A DNA stretch of 64,000 bases from Liolophura sinensis (Eukaryota; Mollusca; Polyplacophora; Chitonida; Chitonidae), in contig NC_088306.1 in assembly GCF_032854445.1 (NCBI RefSeq), positions 20,309,764-20,373,763 of the forward strand, in the 5' to 3' direction. Position numbers and translations under genes: made by a program. A model generated the notes under the pieces. It was not told the DNA's origin. It did not search any database and was given only the letters and a program-made list of their open reading frames with translations. Positions 22,216 through 33,859 of this stretch are shown here, piece by piece; the first letter of the stretch is position 1, and each line of letters starts with the position of its first letter.

Positions 22216-23717
22216 GCGTATCCCAGGATTCATTGCGCTAGTTGTGGTTGTTACTGACTGGGTGCCGTGGGAGACCATCGGTGGTCAAGGGATTATTCTG
22301 ACAGTTCAAGAATGTAATAAACAAGCTCACACTTCACTGAGCAGTCAGTCTATGCTCCTTCCACCAACAGTTCATGTTGTCCTCAGTCGTAGTGATAATA
22401 ACTTTAGTACATGCACTTCGCAACAGGTTGACTGTTTTGTTATTGTTATTTTGTGATAAATGGGAATTTCAGAGAAAACCCTGTGGAGATTAAGCGTGAG
22501 TACTTGGTACCTTTACGCATGTGCATTGTCCTGTCAAATATCCATTTTTAATCTGCAGGGGTGTCTGTATACAAAGATGTAGCAGAATTTAGCACACCAC
22601 GAACCAGTACTTGTAAACTAGGCCTACCAGGAGACGAGCTGAGGATGTCAAATTGTGATCAAAGTGACACCTACACGCGTGTGTTTGCGCCGCTCAGCTA
22701 AACATTTCGTGTTCATTCTGGCATAATTTGAAAGACTCTCAGCTTCTGCCCATATTTTGAAAACATGAATACTTAAAATACTTAATACTTAGTCGAGTCC
22801 CCCCAGATGAAAATTTAGTCCCACAGATTGGTTTTATCGACATGTAGATGCAAGCCATTTACAGTCAAAGGACTCGAGGTCTCCATGTGTCTACCCATTG
22901 ATCATGTGATTTTTTTCATCTGTCGCTGGCGACACGTAAATCAGGTGTGGGGCAAAACTGTATGCAGAAAATCATAAATCATACATTTTATTTTGATATA
23001 AAGCCCATGATGGTGGTGTGCGAACTCTGAACTCAGACAAATCCTATCTCCCAATATTTCGGACTTTCACAGAGTGCTACCAAAAAGGGGTAAAAGTAAA
23101 TCAAGGTAGTTTTTGGAAAGCTTGCCTGGAGTATGTTTTCTGTGTTTAATGGGAGATTCCTGATATAAAGACACGAGAAAAAGAAGTCGTCTGCAATAGC
23201 AGGACAGTTTCGACTGTAAAGCAACAAATGGGCATGCAGGCTAGCTTAGTAAATTGCAAAGTTAAATCAACATTTTTCTTTGTTTGATGAAAAAACAATC
23301 AGGAATTCATATTTGTTTTGTATCTTTCAAGCTTAATACCTCAGGTTTATTTGTTACTCTTTACTTGTACCTGTCTGTAGAGGGGTAATTTATACATTTA
23401 AACTTTATTAAAAAATCCTTGGTCTTGGATAACGTAAAGAAACTAAATTACAAATCTCAATAAAACTGTAGTATTCCCCCCCCCCTCCAATCACCCCACC
23501 CATTTTTTTTTTTTTTTTTTTTGAAATGCCTGTTAGGTTAGGCCCAATGGGAATATTTTTAATAACGGCCTTATTTGATTTTGTTTATATTATTTCACAA
23601 TAATTATTCCAGTTTGCTAAGATAAGTGTATGTACATGATGTAATGAATAATTTCACATTTATAGCTACATTTAAACTGTAGTCATCACTTTTGTACCTG
23701 TGTTTTCTTCTCTGCAG

Positions 23718-23891
23718 AACTTGACAGATGAGGAGCTACCGCCCCCTCCCCCAGAACTGACAGCTGACAAACAAGCTGTGTCCATGCAGTCTGCGCGGAT
23801 GATTGACAGTAACTCAGTGAGACTGATGACCACGCCCCCTGTCAACAATACATACCAGCCTGATGACGATGATTCCCATCTCCCACCTCCT
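23718..23891 (+). CDS. dlg1: Discs-large exon: proline-rich and acidic linker
   Basis: This 58-codon exon is phase 0 at both ends, with acceptor TTCTTCTCTGCAG and donor CCT|GTAAGT. It continues exon 2 in frame (...VPKYD then NLTDEELPPPPPEL). It has a run of five prolines, a Ser/Met/Arg-rich middle (SMQSARMIDSNSVRL), then a PPVNNTYQPDDDDSHLPPP end. No globular domain is evident; it is the disordered linker between L27 and PDZ1 where Dlg proteins carry PEST-like and protein-binding segments. GC content and lack of stops contrast with the flanking intron. Because it is a multiple of three it could be a cassette exon without changing frame. The PDZ, SH3 and guanylate-kinase exons are not in the window, so the gene is partial at both ends here. 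Confidence 0.93.
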
Positions 23892-24140
23892 GTAAGTCTC
23901 TTCTTTCTTTTTGTTCCACTTCATTTTTCCATAATGGCAACATATGTTCATATTTTGTTGCATTTTGTTTTTTTCCCATTGGGAATGCAGTTACAGTAAA
24001 TCACTTGATCAACAACTGATCACTCTGTTGGTGCCCTCATGCGTAATTTTATGTCACAGCAAATCACATGTATGCAAGCGTAACTTTTCAAGATTTTCAC
24101 CAACCATCACTCTTCTGTAGTATAATTCCCACAACAGGGT

Positions 24141-24240
24141 CATTACATACCTGTCAACTCTCCCGATATTGTTGGGCACCTCCCGATTTGGAGATTTATT
24201 TCCTGACCTCCCGATTCATACTAACAACCTCCCGACAACA
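24141..24240 (+). repeat. CTCCCGAT-rich repeat fragment
   Basis: CATACCTGTCAACTCTCCCG is followed by repeated CTCCCGAT-type words at 20-35 base spacing. The opening motif is of a kind common at ends of dispersed elements in animal genomes; only one copy is in this window, so the assignment is tentative. Confidence 0.4.
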
Positions 24241-24241
24241 A

Positions 24242-27200
24242 GGTCCACTAGTGGACTCAGTCTGATGGAGCGATTCCAAAGCGCCAAGCCGTCCGCATTC
24301 ATGTTTCCCTCCCCCAACAAACCTCCCTCTCTGACATTTCCCAAAGTTGACATGTAGGGGTAATTAGTGGGTGAAACCTTCTGTAAAATGATAGGTGTTG
24401 ATTATACACATTTCTGTTTTGCTGTTCCTTTCTTTACATTGACTCGTGTGTTGCGAATTAATGTCTTCAACTGGAAAGGTAGAAGAAAAAAAAACATGGA
24501 GGCTTTCATTTCGACTGTATGTATTCAAATGATGCTGTTTAATATGGTTCCTAGCATTCAACAATGTGTAGCACCCTGTGAAAACAGCTTAAAGAAGAAT
24601 AGAAAGCAACCTAATACGATAAAGAATACGTGAAAAAATATGCATGTACAGGAACATCTACATGTATTCAATGAGAAGACTTGTTGATGTTCAAGGGGAC
24701 ATAAGCTGACTGGATGCAGCATTTGTTTAGTGGATTGCTTCCCTTGTTTAAGGCCGTTTTAATACACAGTGTAGTTAAGAAGCAATCTCCTGTCTACAAG
24801 ACCAGTTGGGGTGATATATAATGAGTTTATGACTGTCAGGGTGAAGTATACCAACTTCTCCCATTACTTCAGTGGCCGTGAAGATGAAAACACATGCTTG
24901 AATAATATCATTATTAAGAGATATTTCGTGATGCAGTTTTATGAATGTTGAGTATTTCCTGTTTAAAATAGTTGTGAAAACAGCGTTAATTAATAGTGTT
25001 TGAAGTTGCGATATGTTAATATTTACGTGATGGAATCTGTGGCCATGTTTGTATTTAGTATTGTACTTGCGTTTAGTTCTGGTAACAGTGTACACACGTA
25101 TGTATTGATGTCGATCATGTACAAGTTACAGCGCTTACGCTAACAGTCTCAATCTACTGATAGTGGCATTTTTATATTGTGATGCATTTTTCTTCTTTTG
25201 ATCACCCATCATTTGTTCACGTATTACGGTAATTATTTAGTCAAAGATGAGATTATTCAGAAATATTTTTTTTATTATACAGTCTCCGGAAATGTCTTAT
25301 CTCTCTTACACCATTGCAACGTTTTAAGATTTGGACAGGTGTTTGAATAAACAGGTAAAGAAATACCCTTTTAGGCTATCCGATTTCAGTGATAGATCAA
25401 CATATTTAGATGTTTGTGTCAACATTGGCAAGAGAGTGTGTGGATCTTGAGATGTACAAATATTAATTTTTGATTTTCCTATGTTGGAAAGCAGCCAACA
25501 CCCGAAACCACTTTCCTTGGGTCCTCGAATTTTACAATTCAAGTTGATCAGACTTTGTGCTTTCATCAGTTGGCATTTTTTTGTAGTTTTGATATAACAA
25601 GGGGCATAACTCTTGCTGCCTTATAACGTCTACTTTCTCCCTAATTTTTTCCCCCCATCTGTGTAGCATTATGTCCATGCCCATGTTTATCACACATGTG
25701 CCTGTGTTTAACTGCTTAAAGAGAGTCTGTTCCATCTATTAGCCTAGTTGGCTGCACGTAGTTTGGGCATCCTACATCTTGAAGACATCACGGAAATAAG
25801 AGCGTGTTAAACTGGATGCCATTAGCACCTATAGCCGACAGACCAGCTTCCCAGACCTCAGGCATGACCAGGTATTAAATGCTCAGGTCTGGTTGTTCTT
25901 AGCACACATACATGTACTTGTCTGTACAGATACATCTGTAGTGGTTATTCTCCGGGTCCATATCCACCTGAGTTGCCACTGAAAAGCCCCAGCAAGCCCC
26001 TGCAGCCACCGATTCCTGTCTACCCTATACATGTTACATGTTAGAACCCCACTGAGCCTATGTCTAATAATAGACCATACAGCTCCCAAAGCCTCTTCCT
26101 TTTCTTCTTTCTCTCTCCAGCATGGACCCATGTGTGAGTATATAGCCAGTCCTTTCTATGTCCATACTCACTAGCTTTGTCGCCCTTTCCTCCCACCCCA
26201 GTACAGGCAACCATTCCCCCAGTGGAGCGTCCATGTCGCCCTTCACTGCACGATATTTCAGCTCCTATCCAAGGCTACCTCCTGTATGCATATTGTGATG
26301 GCTTAACAGTTCGGCCATCAGCCCCACACAGGATTTTTTCAGTCTGATCTGTGTAGTGTTTGTCGGCAGCAGTGTCGATGGGAAAATCAGCACAATTTTT
26401 TGGCTAGCGACCTTGGGAATAACCCCTGCGATTCACTGCTCAGTGTCTTATCCTACCATTCCTTCTCCCAGACGTCTGATTTCCGGAGTTGGTGTAGGCT
26501 TCTAATCTAGATATCCATCTCTTTCAAGTTATCTGAAAATATGAGTTTGCCTATAAAGGTAACGGTTTCTCCGTGAAATCCTTATCTACTGAATAACTTC
26601 TACAAACAGCCAGAGCCTAAACACTTGTCACACAACTGTTGATCATGTTACCTATATGTACAACCTAAAAATATACATGTATGTATTTATCACACCATGT
26701 ACTTGTATACATTCAGCGCTATCTTTTCTTTTTGTCTCTAAAATGTGGGTGTCTGTATAGTAATGATGATACCCTTTGATCCCTCTCTATCTCTCAGCTG
26801 AATATAGATCTATAAATAGTCAGAGCTCTGATCCATTTGCCGTCCCAGCCTTCAGTATAATTCTGTAGACAGCCAGTGTTCAGTCTGATATGGCAGCCCA
26901 TCTGAAATAGCTGGACCACCTCAACCAACCTAGACAGCTTTTCATACAGGCAGCGTAATTTAAGACCACTCTTTTTTTTTTTAGCAACATACGTATGCTC
27001 AATCAAACCTCAAAATGCTGATGTACATTTTTCATCAAGTAACACGATGGTAAACGGAGGTAATACAATGCAAAAGAATGCATCAAATGCTAAAATATGG
27101 CCTCCCCTAGTTTCTTGACCTTATTGATCACCTTCCTATAGTGATATTTCCACACTTGACAAGGCCTACCCTATTTTTTCTAAAATTTGGGACACCTGGT

Positions 27201-28060
27201 CAGCTCATTTTAGGCAATATATATGTAATTCTAACAATATTATTCTAGGAATATTGAGTTTCTTTTTTCTCACATGGTTAGACCATCTAATGATCAACAT
27301 ACTCATATCTCTACTTTTCCAAAAGGCTGGTAAAGAAATGTAATATTCTACATTCAAACCTACTAATATCTGTCCCAAAGTTTAGATGAATCCGAGTAAT
27401 CCAAGAAAATTTACACTGTCTACACACTCGTACTTACTCTAATTCTCTACTCTAACCTTTTGAACTGCCTCTTCAACCATTATTTTGAAACATTCTGAGA
27501 GAACTACCTAATTCATCTAAATTTGGGGGGGGGGGTGCAGATATTTGTAGTGCTGAAAGCAGAATATTGTATTTCTTTCCCAGCTTTTCAGAAAAGTGAA
27601 TATATGAGCATGTCGTTCATTAGATTGTCAAACCACGTGAGGAAAAAGAAAAAAGAAACTGAATGCTACATTTACATGTATGCTGGCTAAAACGAGCCGA
27701 TCACATGTCCCAAAACGTAGAAGAAATAGGGTATGGGATGTAGAGTAATAAAAGGTACAGTTTTCTGAAGTTTTCATTCTTAGTGACACAAGCAAATCAT
27801 TTTTAGTGACATTTTTGTAGCAAATGTATGCATGAATTCCATTGAAAAAGGCACGTTAGCGGTTGAATAGAGTGAATAAATATTTTGGTGTACAAATCTG
27901 ATGAAACTTTGATATTGCGGCCTTGCAAAAATTGACAAGTAATGACTGCGTTTTAAAGATTACATGAACTCCTAGTCTTTGCCATTTCCATGGAGATGGC
28001 ATGAGATGTATGTACACATTATCAGCAGATCAGATGCTTAAAAGCATATAGATCTGGACC
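24242..28060. other. Intronic sequence without supported genes
   Basis: Contains one dispersed-repeat block (27484-27890), a pyrimidine-rich stretch about 25860-26520 and a G10 tract near 27525. A proline-rich reading frame at 25943-26044 and a frame at 24242-24357 ending VDM are noted but have no phase-compatible splice evidence. Confidence 0.45.
27484..27890 (+). repeat. Dispersed repeat, CATTCTGAGAG / CATGAATTCCA family
   Basis: AAACATTCTGAGAGAACT at the left matches 7184 and 49418. The block TTCTTAGTGACACAAGC and CATGAATTCCATTGAAAA at the right matches 33640-33775 and 49470-49560. The G-tract lies between. Confidence 0.5.
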
Positions 28061-28062
28061 TA

Positions 28063-28440
28063 CCCGTATTCCTCAACGTTTTCGCATCTAAAAGAGCAAC
28101 TTTTCAGCCCAGATTTATGCAGGGTTTTAATTTCATTTTGGAGACAAAACGACATTGATTGAATTGAACGATTTCAGGCTTCACAGAAAGTATAATTTTA
28201 TCAGTATACGCAGAATAATTTTATTTATTTATTTGATTGGGGTTTTACGCCGTACTTATACGACCGCAGCAAGAATAATGGTGGGAGGAAACTGGGCAGA
28301 GCCCGGGGGAAAGCCACAACCAAAGCAGGTTGCTGGCAGACCTTACCACGTACGACCGGAGAGAACACAGGACGATGCCCTCAGAATTTGCTAGAATATA
28401 GACATCTTGCAGACATACGCAAAGGTTGAAGAATTTCCAT
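28063..28440 (+). mobile_element. MITE of the CCTCAACCTTTTCGCAT family interrupted by a SINE
   Basis: The MITE starts CCCGTATTCCTCAACG after TA and resumes at GATGCCCTCAGAATTTGC after the insertion, ending GCAAAGGTTGAAGAATT. Removing 28220-28364 and one duplicate restores the body order seen in other copies. Confidence 0.85.
28220..28364 (-). mobile_element. 5'-truncated Meta-type SINE nested in the MITE
   Basis: Reverse SINE from TTTATTTATTTGATTGG to CCACGTACGACCGGAGAG. The MITE target is duplicated imperfectly: ACGCAGAATAAT at 28208-28219 and ACACAGGACGAT at 28365-28376. Confidence 0.85.
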
Positions 28441-29281
28441 TGGCACAGTTATGTTACCATAACCCTTTATAGTTGGATTCATATATTACAGAATGCAATG
28501 CGTTTTTGAGACCATTTTGTTGACCAATGCATGCATAGTCTATTACTGGATGATAAACGCAGTTCAGTCGTGAAGAGAAATGGAAAACACATAAATGATG
28601 CATCTTATAGCATTTCATATATAACCCATATAAAGTTTACTGTACTTCCCATAAAAATATAACTGGAAAATTGAACACTCAAATGAAGATGATTTGACAT
28701 TACTGTTTGCAGATGAATTTTATTTGTTTCCAGTAGGACACCATCCTTCCCACCAAATACACCTCATAAAATCTTTCTAAGATCTCAAGGTCTCAAGAAC
28801 AGAAAAAATGAGCAACTTTAATAATTATTTGACAAAATTTTTGAGTCAAATACAGTATGTATACATGTATACATCTGATTTGTGATTTTGCAGCATGCTG
28901 CACAGATATTAATAACTGCTTATATTTGATATTCTTCAAGTAATGGACTCTTAATAATGCATGTACATTTGCCGTTTGCTTTCATATACCTGTATATATC
29001 TGTACAGAGAAACGTTATTTGTTCCAGATGGAAAACTGGGGAGATTGTATAGCGGTACTTATAAAACCTAGACAGATATTCAATATTTGTGGTCATCAAC
29101 TGAACATTAAGTCTAGGGTCTAAGTACATCACTGTTTCCTGTGGGAGAAACAACCCTACAATTGGTTCTAGCCGAGATTAACCTGTATCCATCTGCAGGA
29201 AGTAGCTGTATAAAGTGCATGATATACATGTGTGTCAGACAAATTTTTGACATCCTGTGTATGTCATATCTATTAACTTGT

Positions 29282-29381
29282 TTTCCTCCCCCCCCCCCCC
29301 CCCTAAGGCTTGCCACAGTCATGTAAGTGAAATATTTTTGAGTACGTTGTAAAACACCTATGAAATGAAGAAATAAATAAC
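29282..29381 (+). mobile_element. 5'-truncated Meta-type SINE with C-tract
   Basis: Begins TTTCCTCC, expands to an uninterrupted C run, then GTAAGTGAAATATTTTTGAG and a tail. Exact 9-bp duplications TTAACTTGT lie at 29273-29281 and 29382-29390. Confidence 0.87.
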
Positions 29382-29639
29382 TTAACTTGTGCTGTTCACT
29401 TCACGAAGGACCTCAGTGCAAAATAAGTTGGAATTTTTGCCAGATGTCATGTTTTGGGCTTGGAAAATGTACAGCAGAGTTGTAGGATGAAGCTTTATAT
29501 GTCTTGGGCTTTTTACGTGGAAGACAACTCCATAAAGAGGCAGGCATACACAGTTTAAAAAGTGAGCCTTCCAACTGGTAATTAATAGGTTTCTGGTTGA
29601 AACATTTGGATACATTTATATTATTGGAGATTTGTCTGT

Positions 29640-29812
29640 AAGTCACAAAAGATGTGAGTTCAGTTCCATTCTCAGACATGCAGTCTGCTAGATTCTTCTG
29701 CTTCCATTGTTCTTGGTGACCTTTGTTGCAACAAGTGGTCATTGGTGCTATTATGTGGTCTTACATGAAGTCCCCAGGATTCTACTGTCTGCCATTATAT
29801 AATTGAATACTG
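29640..29812 (+). mobile_element. Possible diverged copy of the second SINE family
   Basis: A B-box-like GTGAGTTCAGTTCC, then TTGCAACAAGTGGTC (compare ATAACAAGTGGCCC in the 2381 copy) and CCATTATATAATTGAATACT like the shared SINE tail. Weak. Confidence 0.35.
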
Positions 29813-29982
29813 ATAAGGAGTTGTTAAAATTGGATTCTGTTTTGCCTTTATTTTTTATGATGAATGGCTGCAAGTATGTTCACATATTTCAATGCATTTC
29901 TACAAAAACCCATTTTGTTGACTACTGGGTACTGTACACTCATTCTATTCATCATGCACTCTCTGTGCATTCAACATATCAG

Positions 29983-30170
29983 TGACACGCTTACTCTGCA
30001 CTCACAATCTTTATTTTTATACTCTTAATTTGCACACACTATTGTATTTATACACTTACTTTGCACTCACCATTTTGTGATATACTCAGTTTGCACTCAC
30101 CATTTTATTGTCACACTCACTTTGCACTCACATTCTTCAAACTACACTCTTTTGTGCACTCAGCCTCATC
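29983..30170 (+). repeat. Decayed tandem repeat of TTTGCACTCAC
   Basis: TGCACTCAC or close variants recur about seven times at roughly 25-35 base intervals between 29996 and 30166. Confidence 0.75.
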
Positions 30171-33159
30171 AAGCCGAGGTGCACTAATTCCTCCTCTTGT
30201 ATGATGGACAATTTGGAGTTGTCAGTGTTATCGGAGTCAAAGGTTTCTGTTTATAAGAGAAATGGAACGAGACCGATAAGTGAAAAATTATGACCGTGGA
30301 AAAATCAATTGTTATTGAATTTCGGAGAGTTATTAATGGCAACATTGTTAGGAAGTGCTCAGATATGAGAACCCCCTAGTATTCCCGTCTCTTCTCCAGA
30401 GGATGTAATCAAGTTTGATTGAATTCATGGTATTTGCACATGGACACACTAAATGTGGTTTGGTATTGTGATTTCCTTTTGTATGCGGAATTTGAATGTA
30501 GTTTTCTGTGTTCTTTCTTTCAATGAATACACACGTCTTTGTCTAATGTGAAAGGGGTTGCTTTTTATGATACATACAATCACCAGAGCAAGTATTGTTC
30601 AGAAAGAGGGCGCTTCTAGTTATGGTAGTTATGGTAACTTACAATTCTGCCGAACCAGTTGCGTTATCATTTCACAATAACATTTTTACTATCACATACA
30701 GTCATTATGGGTGTCCACCCATTTGGTTAATTTGCCGCATTGTAATTGTAATTTCCTTCTGATCCATTTCTTTTTTTTATTAGCTACATGCACCATGATT
30801 TTTACCATAGCAATGCCGATAGGTAGAAAGATTGTTGAGGAATTCTTCTCCAGTTGTGAACAGACTATTGATTGGAGATATATAGAAACATTGCTTATGA
30901 ATATTGTTTGAATATTTTTCTGAAATTCACAACAAAAAAAACAACATATAAGGCAAGAAAGAAATATTTATTTGAGGTAACTTTGGCAACCCTATGAAAG
31001 TAGGCCCTATAAAAGTTTTTGTTTTGTTTTTGTTTTTTTTGTTGTTTTTTTGTAATTTTTTTTTCACCAAAATCAGAATTTTTGGTCTTTTTTTTTTGCC
31101 TGCATTTTTCATCGAAAGCTAGCTGTGATTAGATAAATTTCAGCAGATGTGAAATGTCAATCTATATATAATAGGAATATTAATTTTTTGCAAGGAAAAA
31201 GTTCGATTTGTACAGTTGTTGTTTCCGTGAAGCAGTGAGATCCAAGGAATCAAGATGGTGGTGTACTTTTCACAGTTGCTGTATAATTTTGCTCATGTAG
31301 CAATAGTTCATCAGCAGGGCAGCAGGGAGCTATGTGTTTTTACCAAGTTTGGAACCAAATTTGGAACTGAATTGTTTAGGTTCAAATATTCCCCATTGAG
31401 TGTAGTACATGTATACTGACGTTTTTAAAAACGTTATGTTGCTCTCAGAATGGAATTAAACTCGGACAGCTTTCGATTAACAGGTCTCAAATGTTTATCC
31501 AGAATGCCGGATCCTTTTATAATTGGATTACGGCAAGCTGTCTTTCATAGCAAGAACAATGCTTGATGTCATCGCCAGAGGTAATGAACGCTAATGGACA
31601 AACATGGTGGATGACAAATGAGAAATTAAAATTGGCACAGCTTATCTGCCCGTCCCCCTGAAGCCCGGGGAAAGTGCATTTGCAGGGCTGCGGTAATAAT
31701 ACATGAAGCAATTTCGGGTGCTGTTGACAGTTCATACGAGCCCAGCATCAGGTCGGGCCTCTTGTTGATGTAGGGGACAGGCAGGGAATATTGGCATGAC
31801 AAACACGTGGGAGGATATAGTGAAATTTTGGCTCCGAATCGCCATCCTCGCAGTTGAGTGGGTTCTCTCGGGAGAAGGTTTCTGTTCTGGCAAACTGTGC
31901 CCCCCCATTAGCGAGCTGCCATGATATTTGACATGGAGGGGACCTCAGAGAGACCCATGTGATATGAAAGGTTTTCTGGTGATTTATGATTGGTGTAAGG
32001 GGCTTATTGCTTTGGGTTCAAAGTGTCTGGGTTTTTAGCATTATTGTCATGCTTATAATTTAAAAAAAAGAAAGGAAACATATATTTTACGTATAACTTA
32101 ACATACATATACAGACTCAAAAGGAAATTAGGACTTACACAAATTGTTTTCTGATGAGGTGTGAGCTTTCCAAACAAATTTTTCTTTAGATCTTGAAGAT
32201 GTGTGAATTGAGTCTTTTTTTAAAAAATATTAAGCTAACCTAATACCCATTAATGAGAGACTTGTCACTATTTCAATCTCTTGGTTTTTTTGGAAGAAAA
32301 AAAAAATAGAAATGTCTGTGTAATAGAAATACAGAAGCCATTGTGCCTTTGCACTAAAAAGATGTAAGAGTTTTCAAATTTAGACGTTTACCTGCAAATT
32401 CTGCAATTAAAGTTAAAATGGAAGAATTCATATCCCTTTAAACTTTTTGCAAATGATCGATCAGTGCAGAATGAAGCCAAAAAATAGCGTCTGAATAAAC
32501 TGAGTGGTCAGATAAAACTGTGTTTGGTGAGAAAATCAACAGCAAAGCAAGCCGAGGGTCATAGTTTAGTTCTCTGTTGGGCGGTGGATGTCACGTGGTG
32601 AAATGTCCTTTTCTGAACGATCAAACGGAAATATATATACTCTTTTTAAAATGAAATTGAGGAGAGTTGTTAGTAAGGAGGTAAGAAATGCCATTCGTCT
32701 CCAGTTGTTTGTCCGTGCTTGTTGCATTTGTGGATACTTGTATGTGTGTAATGTAAATCTTCCACCTTATGAAACGCTAAAGCACATTTTTTTCAGTGAA
32801 ATATATGCATATAATGATGATGAAAGTGACCATAAAGTGACTTGTTTACGTTACTAAAGATGCAAGCGTGATAAAGCTGTGTAAGTTTTCACAGCCCAGC
32901 GTGTGCCCTAATGTTGATGCATTAGGACAGGTATGACTGTATGTCCGCTGATAACACGGGAGAGTGCAAGCAAATATAAGCTATGGTACTTTGCTGGCAC
33001 GGTTTGCCGATGGAGTGACTTACCGCAATGTCGAAAGAAACACAGGACGTGAAAACTTTTTTTCGAATATGATGGTTCGACTTTGCAGTCTTTTCAGTTT
33101 GAATGACGGAGGTATTTTGAGGTGTCATACGTGTTCCGAGCATCTTGTGGTGATCACAT
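30171..33159. other. Unique intronic sequence, no mobile elements seen
   Basis: No SINE, MITE or gene recognised. T-rich runs occur near 31020-31100. The part 31500-31960 is GC-richer and repeat-free, which is compatible with constrained noncoding sequence, but that cannot be tested here. Confidence 0.45.
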
Positions 33160-33600
33160 CAGTTACACAAAACCCATGTATTAGACAAATATTTCACTGC
33201 TATCATTGTCTTGTTTGAAGTTAAGCTTTAATGACTGTGATTGGTTTGAATATCCACGTGTTCAAAAAATTAACTAAGATAAATGATCCAAAATAACACA
33301 AATGATCAGTTACACAAAACCCATGTATTAGACAAATGTTTCACTGCTATCATCGTCTTGTTTGAAGTTAAGCTTTACTGACTGTGATTGGTTTGAATAT
33401 CCACATGTTCAAAAAATTAACTAAGATAAATGATCCAAAATAACACATGATCAGTTACACAAAACCCATGTATTAGACAAATATTTCACTGCTGTCATTG
33501 TCTTGTTTGAAGTTAAGCTTTAATGACTGTGATTGGTTTGAATATCCACATGTTCAAAAAATTAACTAAGATAAATGGTCCAAAATTTCGTCCATGTCTA
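33160..33600 (+). repeat. About 146-bp tandem repeat, 3 copies
   Basis: CAGTTACACAAAACCCATGT starts at 33160, 33307 and 33452 (steps 147 and 145). Each copy ends TGATTGGTTTGAATATCCAC and CAAAAAATTAACTAAG. Copies are nearly identical. Confidence 0.93.
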
Positions 33601-33775
33601 AATTGCTTATTTGGCCTAATTGTGAGAGTTCTCTTGATGGGGTGTAGAGTAAGAATTTTACACAGTTTTTCTGAAGCTTGCCTCTTTGGTAAAATCATTT
33701 TTATTGTCATTTTTGTAATAAATGTAATCATGAATTCCACTGAAAAGAGTGCTTTAATGGTTGATAAGGATGAAG
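33583..33775 (-). repeat. Dispersed repeat joined to the 146-bp tandem
   Basis: The start is the reverse of the 20024-20100 repeat (ATTTCGTCCATG ... GAGAGTTCTCTTGAT). The end (CTGAAGCTTGCCTCTTTGG ... CATGAATTCCACTGAAAAG) matches 27750-27880 and 49470-49560. Confidence 0.5.
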
Positions 33776-33859
33776 TAATAACAGTATTATTCCTACAAGA
33801 AGTAAACCGTCCCCCTGAGTAGTACATACATGTACGAATACATATGAGTTCATGCAAAA

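Larger units (their letters stand above)
20993..23717 (+). other. dlg intron between L27 exon and proline-rich exon (2725 bp)
   Basis: Bounded by GTGAGT and a pyrimidine-rich GCAG acceptor, phase 0. It holds a 5'-truncated SINE with exact duplication at 21797-21933, a second partial SINE at 21982-22135 and a C-tract followed by a T-tract at 23477-23521. Nothing else recognisable was seen between 22216 and 23470. Confidence 0.9.

Noticed and set aside
24242-24357. Terminal exon encoding a short proline- and serine-rich C terminus ending VDM
   Set aside because: In phase 0, which the dlg exon requires, the putative junction meets a stop (GTC CAC TAG). The open frame runs back into the CTCCCG repeat.
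26085-26160. Exon after the strong pyrimidine tract ending CTCTCTCCAG at about 26120
   Set aside because: The tract is a good acceptor, but the frame closes after 17 codons in phase 0 and there is no homology to Dlg; a donor only 13 bases later would make an implausible microexon.
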